Below are positions 22,258 through 30,457 of a DNA stretch of 43,369 nucleotides, in pieces. The notes under the pieces are model-generated. The model saw nothing but the letters and a program-made list of their open reading frames with translations. It was not told where the DNA came from and did no database searches. Both the position numbers and the translations under genes were made by a program. Source of the stretch: Bacillus sp. ISL-55 (lineage in GTDB: Bacteria > Bacillota > Bacilli > Bacillales > Cytobacillaceae); contig NZ_JAGGQU010000033.1 in assembly GCF_018613155.1 (NCBI RefSeq), forward strand, positions 1-43,369, read 5' to 3'. Numbering within the stretch: position 1 is the stretch's first letter; every line of letters begins with the position of its first letter.

Positions 22258-22294
22258 AGTAAAAGCCCACCTCGTTTGAGATGCGCTTTTACTC
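22258..22294 (-). terminator. Terminator overlapping the end of the ParE-type gene
   Basis: GTAAAAGC and GCTTTTAC form the outer stem with a CCTC/GAG inner part. T-rich tails are present on both strands. It starts within the last codons of the toxin gene. Confidence 0.7.
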
Positions 22295-22615
22295 AATGTT
22301 CTCTTCTTCTGTGAATAACAACTTTAGGTAATCTCTTCTGGCATAAATAATTCTGTAGATTGAAACATATTCATCGTCTATTTTGTAAAAAACAATATAG
22401 TCCCCAAGTATTAAAAATCTGTAATCTGTTATAATATTCAGCTTTGATGATAACTCCAAACCAAGTCGCGGGAATTCTTTAAGCTGTTCATAACCCATTA
22501 TAATTTTTGATATCACGTTTATAGCAGCATCTGGGTTGAGGAGTTCCTTAGATATATATTCTTTAATTTCCTGCATGTCTTTTTTAGCGACAGGGTTAAT
22601 TCTCAACTTATACAT
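22289..22615 (-). CDS. ParE/RelE-superfamily toxin
   Basis: The 108-residue protein has the ParE-type order: INPVAKKDMQEIKEYIS, a helical pair with GYEQLKEFPRLGLEL, then DYRFLILGDYIVFYKID and the terminal strand VSIYRIIYARRDYLKLLF. The arginines of YRFL and YARRDY are the conserved family positions. ParE toxins poison DNA gyrase and RelE toxins cleave mRNA on the ribosome; the order of motifs favours ParE/YoeB-like proteins without settling which. The gene starts 5 bases after the antitoxin stop. Full length and intact, it should be active. Confidence 0.88.
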   Translation of the reverse strand: MYKLRINPVAKKDMQEIKEYISKELLNPDAAINVISKIIMGYEQLKEFPRLGLELSSKLNIITDYRFLILGDYIVFYKIDDEYVSIYRIIYARRDYLKLLFTEEENIE

Positions 22616-22620
22616 AGAAA

Positions 22621-22869
22621 CTATACTCCCAAATCAAATCTGACCTGATCTTCCGTTAGCCATTCATCTCCAGTTTTAATTGCTTTTTCAGCTTCCATTA
22701 GCTTTGAAAGCAATTGAATAGTCGCTTTACTTTTCTCATATTCTTCTATATCAATGATAGCATATTTCCCTCGGCCATTCTTCGTTAAAAAAACAGGTTC
22801 ACCTATAGAAATATCTTTTAAGACTTCATTGTAATTTCTCAAATCAGAAACAGGTTTAATATTTGGCAT
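22621..22869 (-). CDS. Phd/YefM-family antitoxin
   Basis: The 82-residue protein has the Phd/YefM DNA-binding fold: PVSDLRNYNEVLKDISIGEPVFLTKNGRGKYAIIDIEEYEK. An acidic C-terminal helix follows (EAEKAIKTGDEWLTEDQVRFDLGV) that would clamp the toxin. It is the first gene of a two-gene unit, as expected for a toxin-antitoxin pair that represses itself. Its ribosome site sits inside a perfect dyad (22873-22890). The gene and its partner lie between unrelated housekeeping genes and could be a mobile stability cassette. Confidence 0.88.
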   Translation of the reverse strand: MPNIKPVSDLRNYNEVLKDISIGEPVFLTKNGRGKYAIIDIEEYEKSKATIQLLSKLMEAEKAIKTGDEWLTEDQVRFDLGV

Positions 22870-22872
22870 AAT

Positions 22873-22890
22873 ATCAACTCCTTAGTTGAT
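22873..22890 (-). promoter_or_regulatory. Dyad enclosing the antitoxin ribosome site
   Basis: ATCAACT (22873-22879) and AGTTGAT (22884-22890) are perfect inverted repeats around CCTT. On the minus strand AAGGAG spans loop and arm and ends 9 bases before the ATG. It can serve as the operator for the antitoxin or as an RNA hairpin hiding the ribosome site. Confidence 0.6.
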
Positions 22891-23010
22891 GTTATTATAC
22901 CATTATTTTACTTAAAATTATACCGTGAATTTTACGACACTCTAGACAAAAAGACTATTCAGCGCACTACAATTTAAAGCACAAAAAATGACTGCTTTCC
23001 AAATGACATT

Positions 23011-23042
23011 TCAAAAAGACAGCGAAACTTTTTCGCTGTCTT
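23011..23042 (-). terminator. Intrinsic terminator of the lut operon
   Basis: AAGACAGCGAAA (23016-23027) pairs with TTTCGCTGTCTT (23031-23042); on the minus strand TTTTTGA follows. It lies about 60 bases past lutC. Confidence 0.85.
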
Positions 23043-23102
23043 ACAAGATTACATATTTTACGATTTACGGGACACAAGAACAGTCTTCACGTCCCGACTC
23101 TC

Positions 23103-23804
23103 CTAATCCACCAAAATATAAGTGGCTTTAACCGGTCCGTGGACGCCGACGATCAGGTTCATCTCGATGTCGGCGCTGTTGCTTGGGCCGGTGATGAAGC
23201 TGACGTAGGATGGGACGTCTTCGCCATTGGACTGTGCTTGATGGATATGTCTGGCCGCCTGGGTCATCCGAGGCACTAGGGTGCTTTTCGGTATGATGGC
23301 AATGAATGTCCTCGGCAGCAAGCTGATCGAGCGTCCATTGTCTTTTGTGTTGAACGATGTCACGGTGCCAGACTCGGCAAGTGTGATGTCACTGAATACA
23401 ATCCCAACATCAGCTCGTTCTGCAATCTTCTGATTTTCCTTGCCTAGTGCTGCTTCCCAAACATGGACATCGAGCTGATCTTTCTGTTCTTCAAAAAACT
23501 CAGTCACTCCATATTCCTGATAACGCGCATCTTTGGACGTGATGATTAATTTGCCTTCATAAGCCTCCAGCGTTTCGTTCAACACCTTTGCCAACCCGTC
23601 TCGGTCCGTCCGTTTAAAATCGGTATGGATGACTTTGCAATGTTTTTCAAGCACCTCGACCAATTCATCCTGGCTCATGCCTTTGAACACTTCATCCTGC
23701 GGGGTGACACTCCACTGAGGCCGCTCAACTCCTGCTGTCCTTCGCTCCCGCCCAAGTCTGGACGCCAGCTTATCTAAAAAGGCTTCTCGATTTTGGATGC
23801 TCAT
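23103..23804 (-). CDS. lutC: Lactate utilization protein C (LUD domain)
   Basis: The 233-residue protein is a stand-alone LUD domain, the third subunit of the LutABC complex that oxidises L-lactate to pyruvate. Typical segments are [31 protein letters not shown], the ALPR-like [12 protein letters not shown], and [21 protein letters not shown] near the end. Its ATG overlaps the lutB stop by four bases (ATGA), which ties their translation. It has no cysteine cluster, as expected, because the Fe-S centres are in LutA and LutB. Length is slightly below the 240 residues of the Bacillus subtilis protein, within the family range. Confidence 0.95.
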   Translation of the reverse strand: MSIQNREAFLDKLASRLGRERRTAGVERPQWSVTPQDEVFKGMSQDELVEVLEKHCKVIHTDFKRTDRDGLAKVLNETLEAYEGKLIITSKDARYQEYGVTEFFEEQKDQLDVHVWEAALGKENQKIAERADVGIVFSDITLAESGTVTSFNTKDNGRSISLLPRTFIAIIPKSTLVPRMTQAARHIHQAQSNGEDVPSYVSFITGPSNSADIEMNLIVGVHGPVKATYILVD

Positions 23805-25225
23805 TTGGATTCACCGTCTTTCTGTCTTTGCTTGAACCATGAACGAAACGATTGTCCCTGTGGCGCATAAAAATCGCGTACATCCGTCCACGCTTTCAAT
23901 GGTCCCGGTCCGTTTTCAATCATCCCGTCTTTTGTCCATGGACCAAGAGCTGGTTTTGCCATTTTCGCACTCATATTATAAATCGACGGGTTAGAAGCCC
24001 ACGCTGCAAAACCTTTCATCATCAACTTTTCAGCTGTTGGGGCCATATTTTTTTCCACAATGATTTGGCGATGGCGGATCAGATGCTCATGCAATGGAAT
24101 TTTAACCGGACAAGCTTCGGTACACGCCGCACACAATGTCGATGCATATGGAAGCTCTTTATGATCCTCATAACCCTCCAATAGCGGAGTGATGACCGCA
24201 CCGATCGGGCCTGGATAAATCGAGTTATACGCATGTCCGCCGATATGACGATAAACCGGACAAGCATTGATACAAGCCGCACAGCGTATGCAATGCAAGG
24301 CAGACTGGAATTCCGTGCCGAGGATTTTAGAGCGGCCATTGTCAACAACAACCAGGTGGAATTCTTCCGGTCCATCAACCTCTTCATCAAGGCGTGCTCC
24401 GGTAAGCGCGGTAATATAGCTTGTTAGCTTCTGGCCAACTGCCGCACGTGTCAATAAGCTGACAAGGACCTCCATCTCTTCCCATGTCGGCACGATTCGC
24501 TCCATTCCCATCACCGTAATCACGGTATCCGGAAGAGCGGTTACCATTTCGGCGTTTCCTTCATTTGTGACCAGCGTGATCGACCCTGATTCTGCAATCG
24601 CAAAGTTACAGCCTGTCACGCCGACATCAGCCGCTAAAAAGTCCTGACGTAGCTGTTCACGGGCAAAGGCAGCCAGTTCTTCCGGCGTATCAGATCCGGT
24701 ATAACCTTTTTTCTTCGCAAAAGTCTCGCGGATTTGCTGTTTATTTTTATGCAGCGCAGGCGTTACGATATGGGATGGCGGATCTTCATCCAATTGCAGA
24801 ATCCACTCGCCAAGGTCCGATTCAACCACTTCAGCGCCGACTTCCTCAAGCGCTTTATTCAAACCGATTTCCTCGGTTACCATCGATTTCGCTTTCACGA
24901 CTTTTTTCGCTTGCTTCTTTATAATAATGTCTTTTACGTACTGGTTTGCTTCTTCCGCTGTCTCAGCAAAAAACACATGGCCGCCGCGTCTGGATACTTG
25001 CTCGCTTAATTGCTGCAGATAGTAATCGAGGTTTTCCAACGTATGGGTACGGATTTCTTCACCCAGGTTGCGCCAGTCCTCCCAGTTGCCAAGCTCCTCA
25101 GCCTGAGTGATCCGGCCAGTTCGGAATCTCCCTTGCGCGGAGGAAACAGCCTGCCGCATAAAATCATCTTTTATTCCTTTTTGGATACGCTCTTTATAAG
25201 GAACCTCGCCAATTTTGATGCTCAT
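23801..25225 (-). CDS. lutB: Lactate utilization iron-sulfur protein LutB
   Basis: The 474-residue subunit combines an N-terminal LUD-like half ([23 protein letters not shown], about 200-225) with a ferredoxin-type half. Two clusters are visible: [15 protein letters not shown] (about 307-320) and [13 protein letters not shown] (about 357-370), enough cysteines for two [4Fe-4S] centres. It passes electrons from lactate oxidation onward, probably to the respiratory chain. GGAGGGAAAAAAG precedes ATG 25225, 18 bases after the lutA stop. All motif cysteines are present, so the subunit looks functional. Confidence 0.95.
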   Translation of the reverse strand: MSIKIGEVPYKERIQKGIKDDFMRQAVSSAQGRFRTGRITQAEELGNWEDWRNLGEEIRTHTLENLDYYLQQLSEQVSRRGGHVFFAETAEEANQYVKDIIIKKQAKKVVKAKSMVTEEIGLNKALEEVGAEVVESDLGEWILQLDEDPPSHIVTPALHKNKQQIRETFAKKKGYTGSDTPEELAAFAREQLRQDFLAADVGVTGCNFAIAESGSITLVTNEGNAEMVTALPDTVITVMGMERIVPTWEEMEVLVSLLTRAAVGQKLTSYITALTGARLDEEVDGPEEFHLVVVDNGRSKILGTEFQSALHCIRCAACINACPVYRHIGGHAYNSIYPGPIGAVITPLLEGYEDHKELPYASTLCAACTEACPVKIPLHEHLIRHRQIIVEKNMAPTAEKLMMKGFAAWASNPSIYNMSAKMAKPALGPWTKDGMIENGPGPLKAWTDVRDFYAPQGQSFRSWFKQRQKDGESK

Positions 25226-25243
25226 CTTTTTTCCCTCCGTTTC

Positions 25244-25960
25244 TTAGTGAGTATTTAAAATCTCCGTGATATGAATGATCTTTACCTTTTTGCCTTCGCG
25301 CTCCATGCGGCCCCCGATATTCATCAAGCATCCCATATCCGCACCCACCAAGTATTCAGCTTGTGTTTCTGCCACGTGTCGAGACTTTTCACTCACCATC
25401 TCCTGAGAAATCACCGGGTTTTTGACTGCAAACGTTCCGCCGAAGCCACAGCAATCCTCTTCCCATGGCAGGTCAACCAGCTCAACACCTTTAACATTGC
25501 GCAACAGGATTTTCGGTTGTTCTTTTACACCAAGAAGGCGTTTCATATGGCAGGAAGAATGGAAGGTCACTCTTCCTTTAAAAGTCGAGCCCAAATCGTT
25601 AATGTCTAACACATCGACAAGGAACTCGGTAATTTCGTAACATTTAGCCGCAAAAGCTTTCGCTTCTTCTTCCCACTGAGGGTCTCCGGCAAAGATATGC
25701 GGATATTCCTTCAGCATGCTCACGCAAGATCCTGAAGGTCCAACGATATATTCCGAATGACGAAAAGCCTTCATCATTTGCTTCATCGATGCTTTCGCCT
25801 CTTCCAGATACCCACTGTTATAAGCAGGCTGTCCGCAGCATGTCTGCTCCATCGGATAATCCACTTCACAGCCAACTCTCTCCAGAATCTCAAGCGTATT
25901 TCTCGCCACATCCGCAAAGAGAATATCACTTAGACACGTACTGAATAATGAAACTTTCAT
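25244..25960 (-). CDS. lutA: Lactate utilization protein LutA (CCG domain)
   Basis: The 238-residue protein contains two cysteine-rich CCG domains: EQTCCGQPAYNSGY in the first half, and FHSSCHMKRLLG with PWEEDCCGFGGTFAVKN in the second. CCG domains bind an iron-sulfur cluster or a disulfide in heterodisulfide-reductase-like and GlpC-like enzymes. LutA is the first subunit of the three-part lactate oxidase system. GAGGTG precedes ATG 25960. The gene follows lutR by 38 bases with no terminator between, so lutR and lutABC probably share a transcript. Confidence 0.95.
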   Translation of the reverse strand: MKVSLFSTCLSDILFADVARNTLEILERVGCEVDYPMEQTCCGQPAYNSGYLEEAKASMKQMMKAFRHSEYIVGPSGSCVSMLKEYPHIFAGDPQWEEEAKAFAAKCYEITEFLVDVLDINDLGSTFKGRVTFHSSCHMKRLLGVKEQPKILLRNVKGVELVDLPWEEDCCGFGGTFAVKNPVISQEMVSEKSRHVAETQAEYLVGADMGCLMNIGGRMEREGKKVKIIHITEILNTH

Positions 25961-25998
25961 GTTTGTTCACCTCATGTAAAAATCAGCAAACGCGCGCT

Positions 25999-26706
25999 TT
26001 ACTCAATGTATTTAAAAAGTCGGTCCTGGACATTTTGTAAATGCTCAAGCATGGCTTGCCGCGCTTCGTTTGGCTGTCGGTTTTTAATTGCTTCAAAGAT
26101 TCGCCGATGCTCGGACTGCAAGTCATCAACGATATTTTCCGAATACAAGAGCACCTTTCGGGTTTCCTGTATCGTTTGTGAATTCAGCGCTGAAACGCTG
26201 CTCATCAGATTAATCAACAATTTGTTATGTGTCGCATTCGCGATCGCCACGTGGAAATCAAGGTCTGCTTGCGAAGCGAGGTCTTCATTTCCATTGGCAT
26301 GTTCCATTACGATCAATGCTTTTTCCATATCAAGCAAATCTTCTTCTTCGTGCACAGCAGCTGCCTGTGCTGCGGTGCCGATTTCTAAGATCTTACGGAC
26401 TTCGTATAGTTCCTTTACGTCTTCAAGCTTCATTAAGAAAGCGCTGGTAACAGGCAACTGGAATTTTGAAGGATCAAAGGAGTTCACAAACGTCCCTTCG
26501 CCCTGGCGCATTTTCACCAGCCCCATTGTCCGCAAACCACTTAACGCTTCCCTGATCGTGGAACTCCCAACGTCGAAGCTTTTCGCCAGCTTTTCGACTG
26601 AATCTAATTTATCACCTGGTTTTAACTCACCAGTTTTAATCAACTCAATGATCGAGTCAGCAACTTGTTCATAAACCTTTCTTGCTTGCACTCGTTTATA
26701 TGGCAT
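25999..26706 (-). CDS. lutR: GntR/FadR-subfamily regulator of lactate use
   Basis: The protein of 235 residues has an N-terminal winged helix (SVEKLAKSFDVGSSTIREALSGLRTMGLVKMRQGEGTFV). It is followed by an all-helical FCD ligand domain with the metal-site residues D(L)DFHVAIANATHN and H near the end (EHRRIFEAI). LutR of Bacillus subtilis represses lutABC and lutP and is relieved by lactate. I set the start at ATG 26706 because the ribosome site abuts the upstream ATG 26715 too closely; the longer form would have 238 residues. A candidate operator lies before lutP. Confidence 0.92.
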   Translation of the reverse strand: MPYKRVQARKVYEQVADSIIELIKTGELKPGDKLDSVEKLAKSFDVGSSTIREALSGLRTMGLVKMRQGEGTFVNSFDPSKFQLPVTSAFLMKLEDVKELYEVRKILEIGTAAQAAAVHEEEDLLDMEKALIVMEHANGNEDLASQADLDFHVAIANATHNKLLINLMSSVSALNSQTIQETRKVLLYSENIVDDLQSEHRRIFEAIKNRQPNEARQAMLEHLQNVQDRLFKYIE

Positions 26707-26784
26707 ATCCTTCATCTCCCATCTATTCCTTTTTATTATACAGAGAATTTAGCTCTCCGAAAGATAGTGGGACCTTTTGGCAGC

Positions 26785-28365
26785 TTAAAGAAAATTTAAG
26801 AAGATAAAACCAGACACTCCCGCAAGAATTCCATACAGAATCGCAGGCGCCAATGTTTTGCGAATGATTTCTCCCTCTTTACCGGACACTCCAACAACCG
26901 CACTCGCCGCAACGACATTATGCACACAAATCATGTTTCCTGCAGCTGCCCCAATGAGCTGGACGGCCAACACGATATTCGACTCAAGGCCAACGGCATC
27001 CGCGACATTGAATTGGATTGGCGAGAACGTTAGCGTTGAAACCGTTGCACTTCCAGTTATGAACGCTCCTAACTCACCAAGGAATGGAGCAACGAAGATC
27101 CAGACAGATCCCAGCGAGCCAGCAAAGGATTCCGCAATATACTGCGGCATACTGACTAGTTCATTGAGATTCATCCCCGAGTTAACAAACACTTGAACCA
27201 TTGAAAGCGTCGCAATCAAGGCAACTGATGTCATTTTCATCGTCGATAACGATTCTTTCGACGCATTGGTAAAGGTCTGGTACGATTTTCGCTGGAATAA
27301 GAACGCTAAAACTGCTGCAGCAGTAAGGATGGTTCCTGGAGAATACAAGAATTCCCAGGCTGATGTCACGCCCTCTACTCCTAAAATATTCTTCCAGGTA
27401 AAATCAATCGCTGTCCTCGTAAACTCTTTCAGCGCCGGAACAATTCGTGTGAGCAGCAATAAAAGGACAACGACAACATATGGCGACCAAGCTGTGACAA
27501 TGCTCATCTTTGACTTTTCCGTCGAAACAACAAAGTCTTTTCGCATCGCAGCTTTCCATTCAGTCTTCGGAAGCAAGAATCCTTTTTTTGCAGTAACCGT
27601 CGCTACCGCCAGAGTGATGAGCGCTGCAAGAATCGAAACAAATTCATGCCCGAAAAGGCTAGCTACCAGAAACGCACTGCCTGTGTAAATAAATCCAATC
27701 ATCAGTGTCCATGGAAGCATCGGCAACGCATCTTTGATACCGCTTCCAAAGAAGACCGTTAACACGACCATTAAAATGAATGGAATGAACGAACCCGCTA
27801 ATAGATCAAGACTCGTCACGGTAACGGCAATATCATGAAAAAACGGAGTGTCAGCACCTGGAATATTACTCAATCCCACTGCCACCGGTGTTCCCACCGC
27901 TCCAAACATGACCGCCGTACTGTCAGCAATCAACGCAATCGTCGCAGCCGCGATCGGTTGGAATCCTAGAGCCAGCATTAACGGCCCGGTAACCATCGCC
28001 GGCGTTCCAAAGCCTGCCGCTCCTTCAATCAGTGACCCAAATAAAAAGGCAACGATAATGACCTGCACACGCATGTCACCAGAAATACTTTGAAATCCCT
28101 GGTTAATCCGCACAACCGCTCCCGTATTCCGGAGCGTGTTCAACAACACCAAAGCACCAAATAAAATCCAAAGAATAGTCAGCGTTTTATGTACCCCTTG
28201 AAAAATCGACGCCAACACCACTTGTCCTTCCATCCCCCAAGTAGTAAGCGCTAACAAAATGACGATCAAAGAACTCAAGGCCATCCCCTTGGCCGCCGGC
28301 ATCCGCATGATCACAAGGAATAAAAACGGAGCGATAATCGCACTTAACGCAATCAACAATAACAT
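26785..28365 (-). CDS. lutP: L-lactate permease, LctP/LutP family
   Basis: The 526-residue protein has about 13-14 membrane helices. It shows family segments such as [39 protein letters not shown] and, near the end, [20 protein letters not shown]. It imports lactate with protons. It heads the lutP-lutR-lutA-lutB-lutC gene order, with 70 bases between it and lutR. GGGGGAAGG precedes ATG 28365, and a perfect dyad lies about 75 bases upstream. Glycolate could also be carried by this family, but the lut context favours lactate. Confidence 0.95.
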   Translation of the reverse strand: MLLLIALSAIIAPFLFLVIMRMPAAKGMALSSLIVILLALTTWGMEGQVVLASIFQGVHKTLTILWILFGALVLLNTLRNTGAVVRINQGFQSISGDMRVQVIIVAFLFGSLIEGAAGFGTPAMVTGPLMLALGFQPIAAATIALIADSTAVMFGAVGTPVAVGLSNIPGADTPFFHDIAVTVTSLDLLAGSFIPFILMVVLTVFFGSGIKDALPMLPWTLMIGFIYTGSAFLVASLFGHEFVSILAALITLAVATVTAKKGFLLPKTEWKAAMRKDFVVSTEKSKMSIVTAWSPYVVVVLLLLLTRIVPALKEFTRTAIDFTWKNILGVEGVTSAWEFLYSPGTILTAAAVLAFLFQRKSYQTFTNASKESLSTMKMTSVALIATLSMVQVFVNSGMNLNELVSMPQYIAESFAGSLGSVWIFVAPFLGELGAFITGSATVSTLTFSPIQFNVADAVGLESNIVLAVQLIGAAAGNMICVHNVVAASAVVGVSGKEGEIIRKTLAPAILYGILAGVSGFIFLNFL

Positions 28366-28437
28366 TTGATTCCTTCCCCCTAGTTGCTCATAAGCTTGAT
28401 AGTTTCATAGTTTTCATACACACTTTGACAGATATCT

Positions 28438-28452
28438 GGTCATCAGATGACC
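28438..28452 (-). promoter_or_regulatory. Candidate LutR operator upstream of lutP
   Basis: GGTCATC-A-GATGACC is a perfect seven-base dyad with one central base. FadR-subfamily GntR proteins bind short dyads with TGGT or GGTC edges. On the minus strand the next bases contain CTGTCA and, 16 bases on, TATGAA, a weak promoter that the dyad would adjoin. It is the only such dyad in the lut region. Confidence 0.6.
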
Positions 28453-28755
28453 TCACTATTTTTTCACACATTTTAGAAGAATTCAATAACAAAAATCACA
28501 AATTGGCAGAAAGATGTGATTTTGCCCCATTAAAATATTAAAACAAGAACAAACCTTCCGGGAAAGGAGCAAATCTTTTCCCCCTAATAAAAAAAGCATC
28601 CCGCAGGATACTGGATTCGTACATTCTAATTGATTAATAGTGGTTTTAGCACAACAGTTGCCGGTCACGAGAGACAAAGGGAAGGTTTTGTTAACCCACA
28701 AAACAACACATTATTACGTTTTAAGGGACACTTAAATCTTCCCATGGACCAATAC
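28453..28755. other. Intergenic stretch with a stray terminator, no gene seen
   Basis: The stretch separates the lut operator from the ruined hepT gene. A minus-strand terminator (28588-28612) lies inside, but a 72-codon frame covering it (28483-28701) has no family signal and is split by the hairpin. It may be transcript tail of the mntA-hepT unit. Confidence 0.5.
28588..28612 (-). terminator. Intrinsic terminator of the mntA-hepT unit
   Basis: On the minus strand AGTATCC pairs with GGATGCT (one G-T pair) around TGCG and is followed by TTTTTTT. The same stem style is found at 34182-34206. Confidence 0.75.
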
Positions 28756-29096
28756 CTATTCGATTTCTTTTAATAATCGTTCCACTTGTTTTTTTAATTC
28801 AGGTATCTTATTTTGGACAACATCCCATACAATACGATAATTGATTGAGAAGTACCCATGTATCATCATATCTCTCATTCCAGCCATCTATCTCTACTCA
28901 ATATGCGGATTGGCATTTCTAATTTCATCTGGGATATTCTTTGTTGCTTCTCCGATCACTAAAATATTATTTTCACCGCATCGGAGACTAATTCGTTATC
29001 TATTAAGTCGTCATAAGTTAATCCTTCTGTATACTTTAACACCTTATTAGCAGCGACTTTTATATCTTCCAGGAAGACTTTTGGCTCTCTATGCAT
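28756..29096 (-). pseudogene. hepT: HepT-like (DUF86/HEPN) toxin, broken by a frameshift and two stops
   Basis: Reading from ATG 29096 gives MHREPKVFLEDIKVAANKVL and continues to VSDAVKIIF, then a stop near 28960. In the +1/-1 frame directly after DAV the family sequence resumes as LVIGEATKNIPDEIRNANPHIE. It is then hit by two TAG codons where W and K are expected in the usual H-I-E-W-R-K, and continues MAGMRDMMIHGYFSINYRIVWDVVQ to TAG 28756. The RNase motif R-x4-H-x-Y is still readable as RDMMIHGY. The start overlaps the mntA stop by 8 bases and has AAGGAG upstream. The toxin should be inactive. Confidence 0.88.
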
Positions 29097-29388
29097 ACTT
29101 AGCACTCCTTAGGATGCTAGGCTTCAGTGCAGGCTTGATATCGTTGATAATAACTAAATCCACAGGTTTTTGGAAGGTATCTTCAAGATAAAACTTTAGG
29201 TCCATATAGTTATCAAAGGATAAATGAGAATCACTAAATTCAACAATCACATCAATATCACTGTCAGCTTTTTGCTCTTCACGGCTATACGATCCAAACA
29301 GGCCAATACGCTTAACACCGTATTTTTCACTCCATGAACTTAAATTTTCAGAGAATACATCAAGGATTTCTTGTTGGGATACCATCAT
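29089..29388 (-). CDS. mntA: MntA-type nucleotidyltransferase antitoxin
   Basis: The 99-residue minimal nucleotidyltransferase carries GS-x10-D-x-D: G32-S33, then D44-I-D46, with the third acidic residue at about D77 (KPVDLVI). In MntA/HepT pairs this enzyme adds AMP units to the tyrosine of the HepT R-x4-H-x-Y motif and silences the RNase. All catalytic residues are intact here although the toxin beside it is ruined. Two ATG codons (29388 and 29385) follow GGCGGTGAT. TATAAT on the minus strand near 29424 is a likely -10 box. Confidence 0.9.
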   Translation of the reverse strand: MMVSQQEILDVFSENLSSWSEKYGVKRIGLFGSYSREEQKADSDIDVIVEFSDSHLSFDNYMDLKFYLEDTFQKPVDLVIINDIKPALKPSILRSAKYA

Positions 29389-29461
29389 ATCACCGCCATC
29401 TTTACTTTTTTCAATTACTTACATTATAACATCCCTCATTTTATTTATTCTCCAGAGGAAG

Positions 29462-29493
29462 AAAAAAGCCTTGCTCTATGGCAAGACTTTTTT
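29462..29493. terminator. Bidirectional terminator between array B and mntA
   Basis: GCCTTGC and GCAAGAC form the stem with A6 on the left and T6 on the right, so it can work from either side. On the minus strand it would be the first good stop after ilvD and the array. Confidence 0.75.
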
Positions 29494-29529
29494 AAAAAAA
29501 TTAAAGCCATTCAATCACTTTTGTTATTC

Positions 29530-30320
29530 TTGACAGCTTTGGCCCCTTAACCTTAAAAGCTGTCACAATAACGTGGGTTTCTTGACAGCTTTGGCCTCTT
29601 AACCTTAAAACCTGTCAAAATAACGATGGTTTCTTGACAGCTTTGACCTCTTAACCTTAAAAGCTGTCAAAATAACGGTGGTTTCTTGACAGCTTTGACC
29701 TCTTAACCTTAAAAGCTGTCAAAATAACGAGGGTTTCTTGACAGCTTTGACCTCTTCACCCTAAAACCTGTCAAAATAACGTAGGAATCTTGACAGCTTT
29801 GGCCTCTTCTCCTTCAAACCTGTCAAAATAACGATGCTTTCTTGACAGCTTTGGCCTCTTAACCTTGAAACCTGTCAAAATAACGATGGTTTCTTGACAG
29901 CTTTGACCTCTTCTCCTTCAAACCTGTCAAAATAACGGTGGTTTCTTGACAACTTTGGCCTCTTAACCTTAAAAGCTGTCAAAATAACGTAGGAATCTTG
30001 ACAGCTTTAGGCTCTTCTCCTTCAAACCTGTCACAATAACGATGGAATCTTGACAGCTTTGCCCTCTTCTCCCTCAAACCTGTCAAAATAACGATGGTTT
30101 CTTGACAGCTTTGGGCTCTTAACCTTAAAAGCTGTCAAAATAACGATGGTTTCTTGACAGCTTTGACCTCTTCTCCATCAAACCTGTCAAAATAACGTGG
30201 GAATCTTGACAGCTTTACCCTCTTCTCCCTCAAACCTGTCAAAATAACGATTGTTTCTTGACAGCTTTGGGCTCTTAACCTTAAAAGCTGTCAAAATAAT
30301 TGAGGAATCTTGATAGCTTT
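29530..30320. repeat. Tandem array B: sixteen 52-bp palindromic units
   Basis: TTGACAG starts at 29530 and recurs every 52 bp (29582, 29634, and so on to 30258), with a decayed copy TTGATAG at 30310. That is fifteen full units and one partial, without a single inserted or lost base. Each unit holds TTGACAGCTTT facing AAA(G/C)CTGTCAA across about 14 bases, then the linker ATAACGATGGTTTC or a close variant. Two centre types alternate irregularly: TTAACCTTAAAAG (perfect arm match) and TTCTCCTTCAAAC (one mismatch). No coding frame is supported in this stretch of nearly 800 bp. Confidence 0.95.
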
Positions 30321-30330
30321 TGCCTCTTTA

Positions 30331-30457
30331 CGCTGGCTTCCAGCGCGCGTGACCAGCTCTCTGTGAATACGGAATCCCATTCCTCTACCTCGTCATCGAG
30401 TTATCTACTAAATTTCCAGGAACCTCGTCATCGAGTGATCTATTAAATTTTCAGTAT
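30331..30457. repeat. Hairpin and 35-bp direct repeat at the 3' end of ilvD
   Basis: CGCTGG-CTT-CCAGCG (30331-30345) is a perfect short hairpin without a T tail. CCTCGTCATCGAGT begins at 30388 and again at 30423, a 35-bp step, and the second copy runs into the last codons of ilvD. The first copy therefore looks like a duplicated ilvD gene end. Confidence 0.7.

Noticed and set aside
28483-28701. 72-residue open frame on the minus strand
   Set aside because: It runs through a strong terminator hairpin and shows no family signal or ribosome site.
28841-29050. 69-residue open frame on the plus strand
   Set aside because: It is the opposite strand of the hepT pseudogene.
29530-29565. Serial promoters in array B (TTGACA followed 17 bases later by TTAAAA)
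   Set aside because: The -10 match is only 3 of 6, is lost in the second centre type, and the opposite strand carries the same -35-like arm by symmetry.
29530-30320. CRISPR array
   Set aside because: The period is constant, but the parts between the palindromes are nearly the same in all units, so there are no unique spacers, and no cas gene is nearby.
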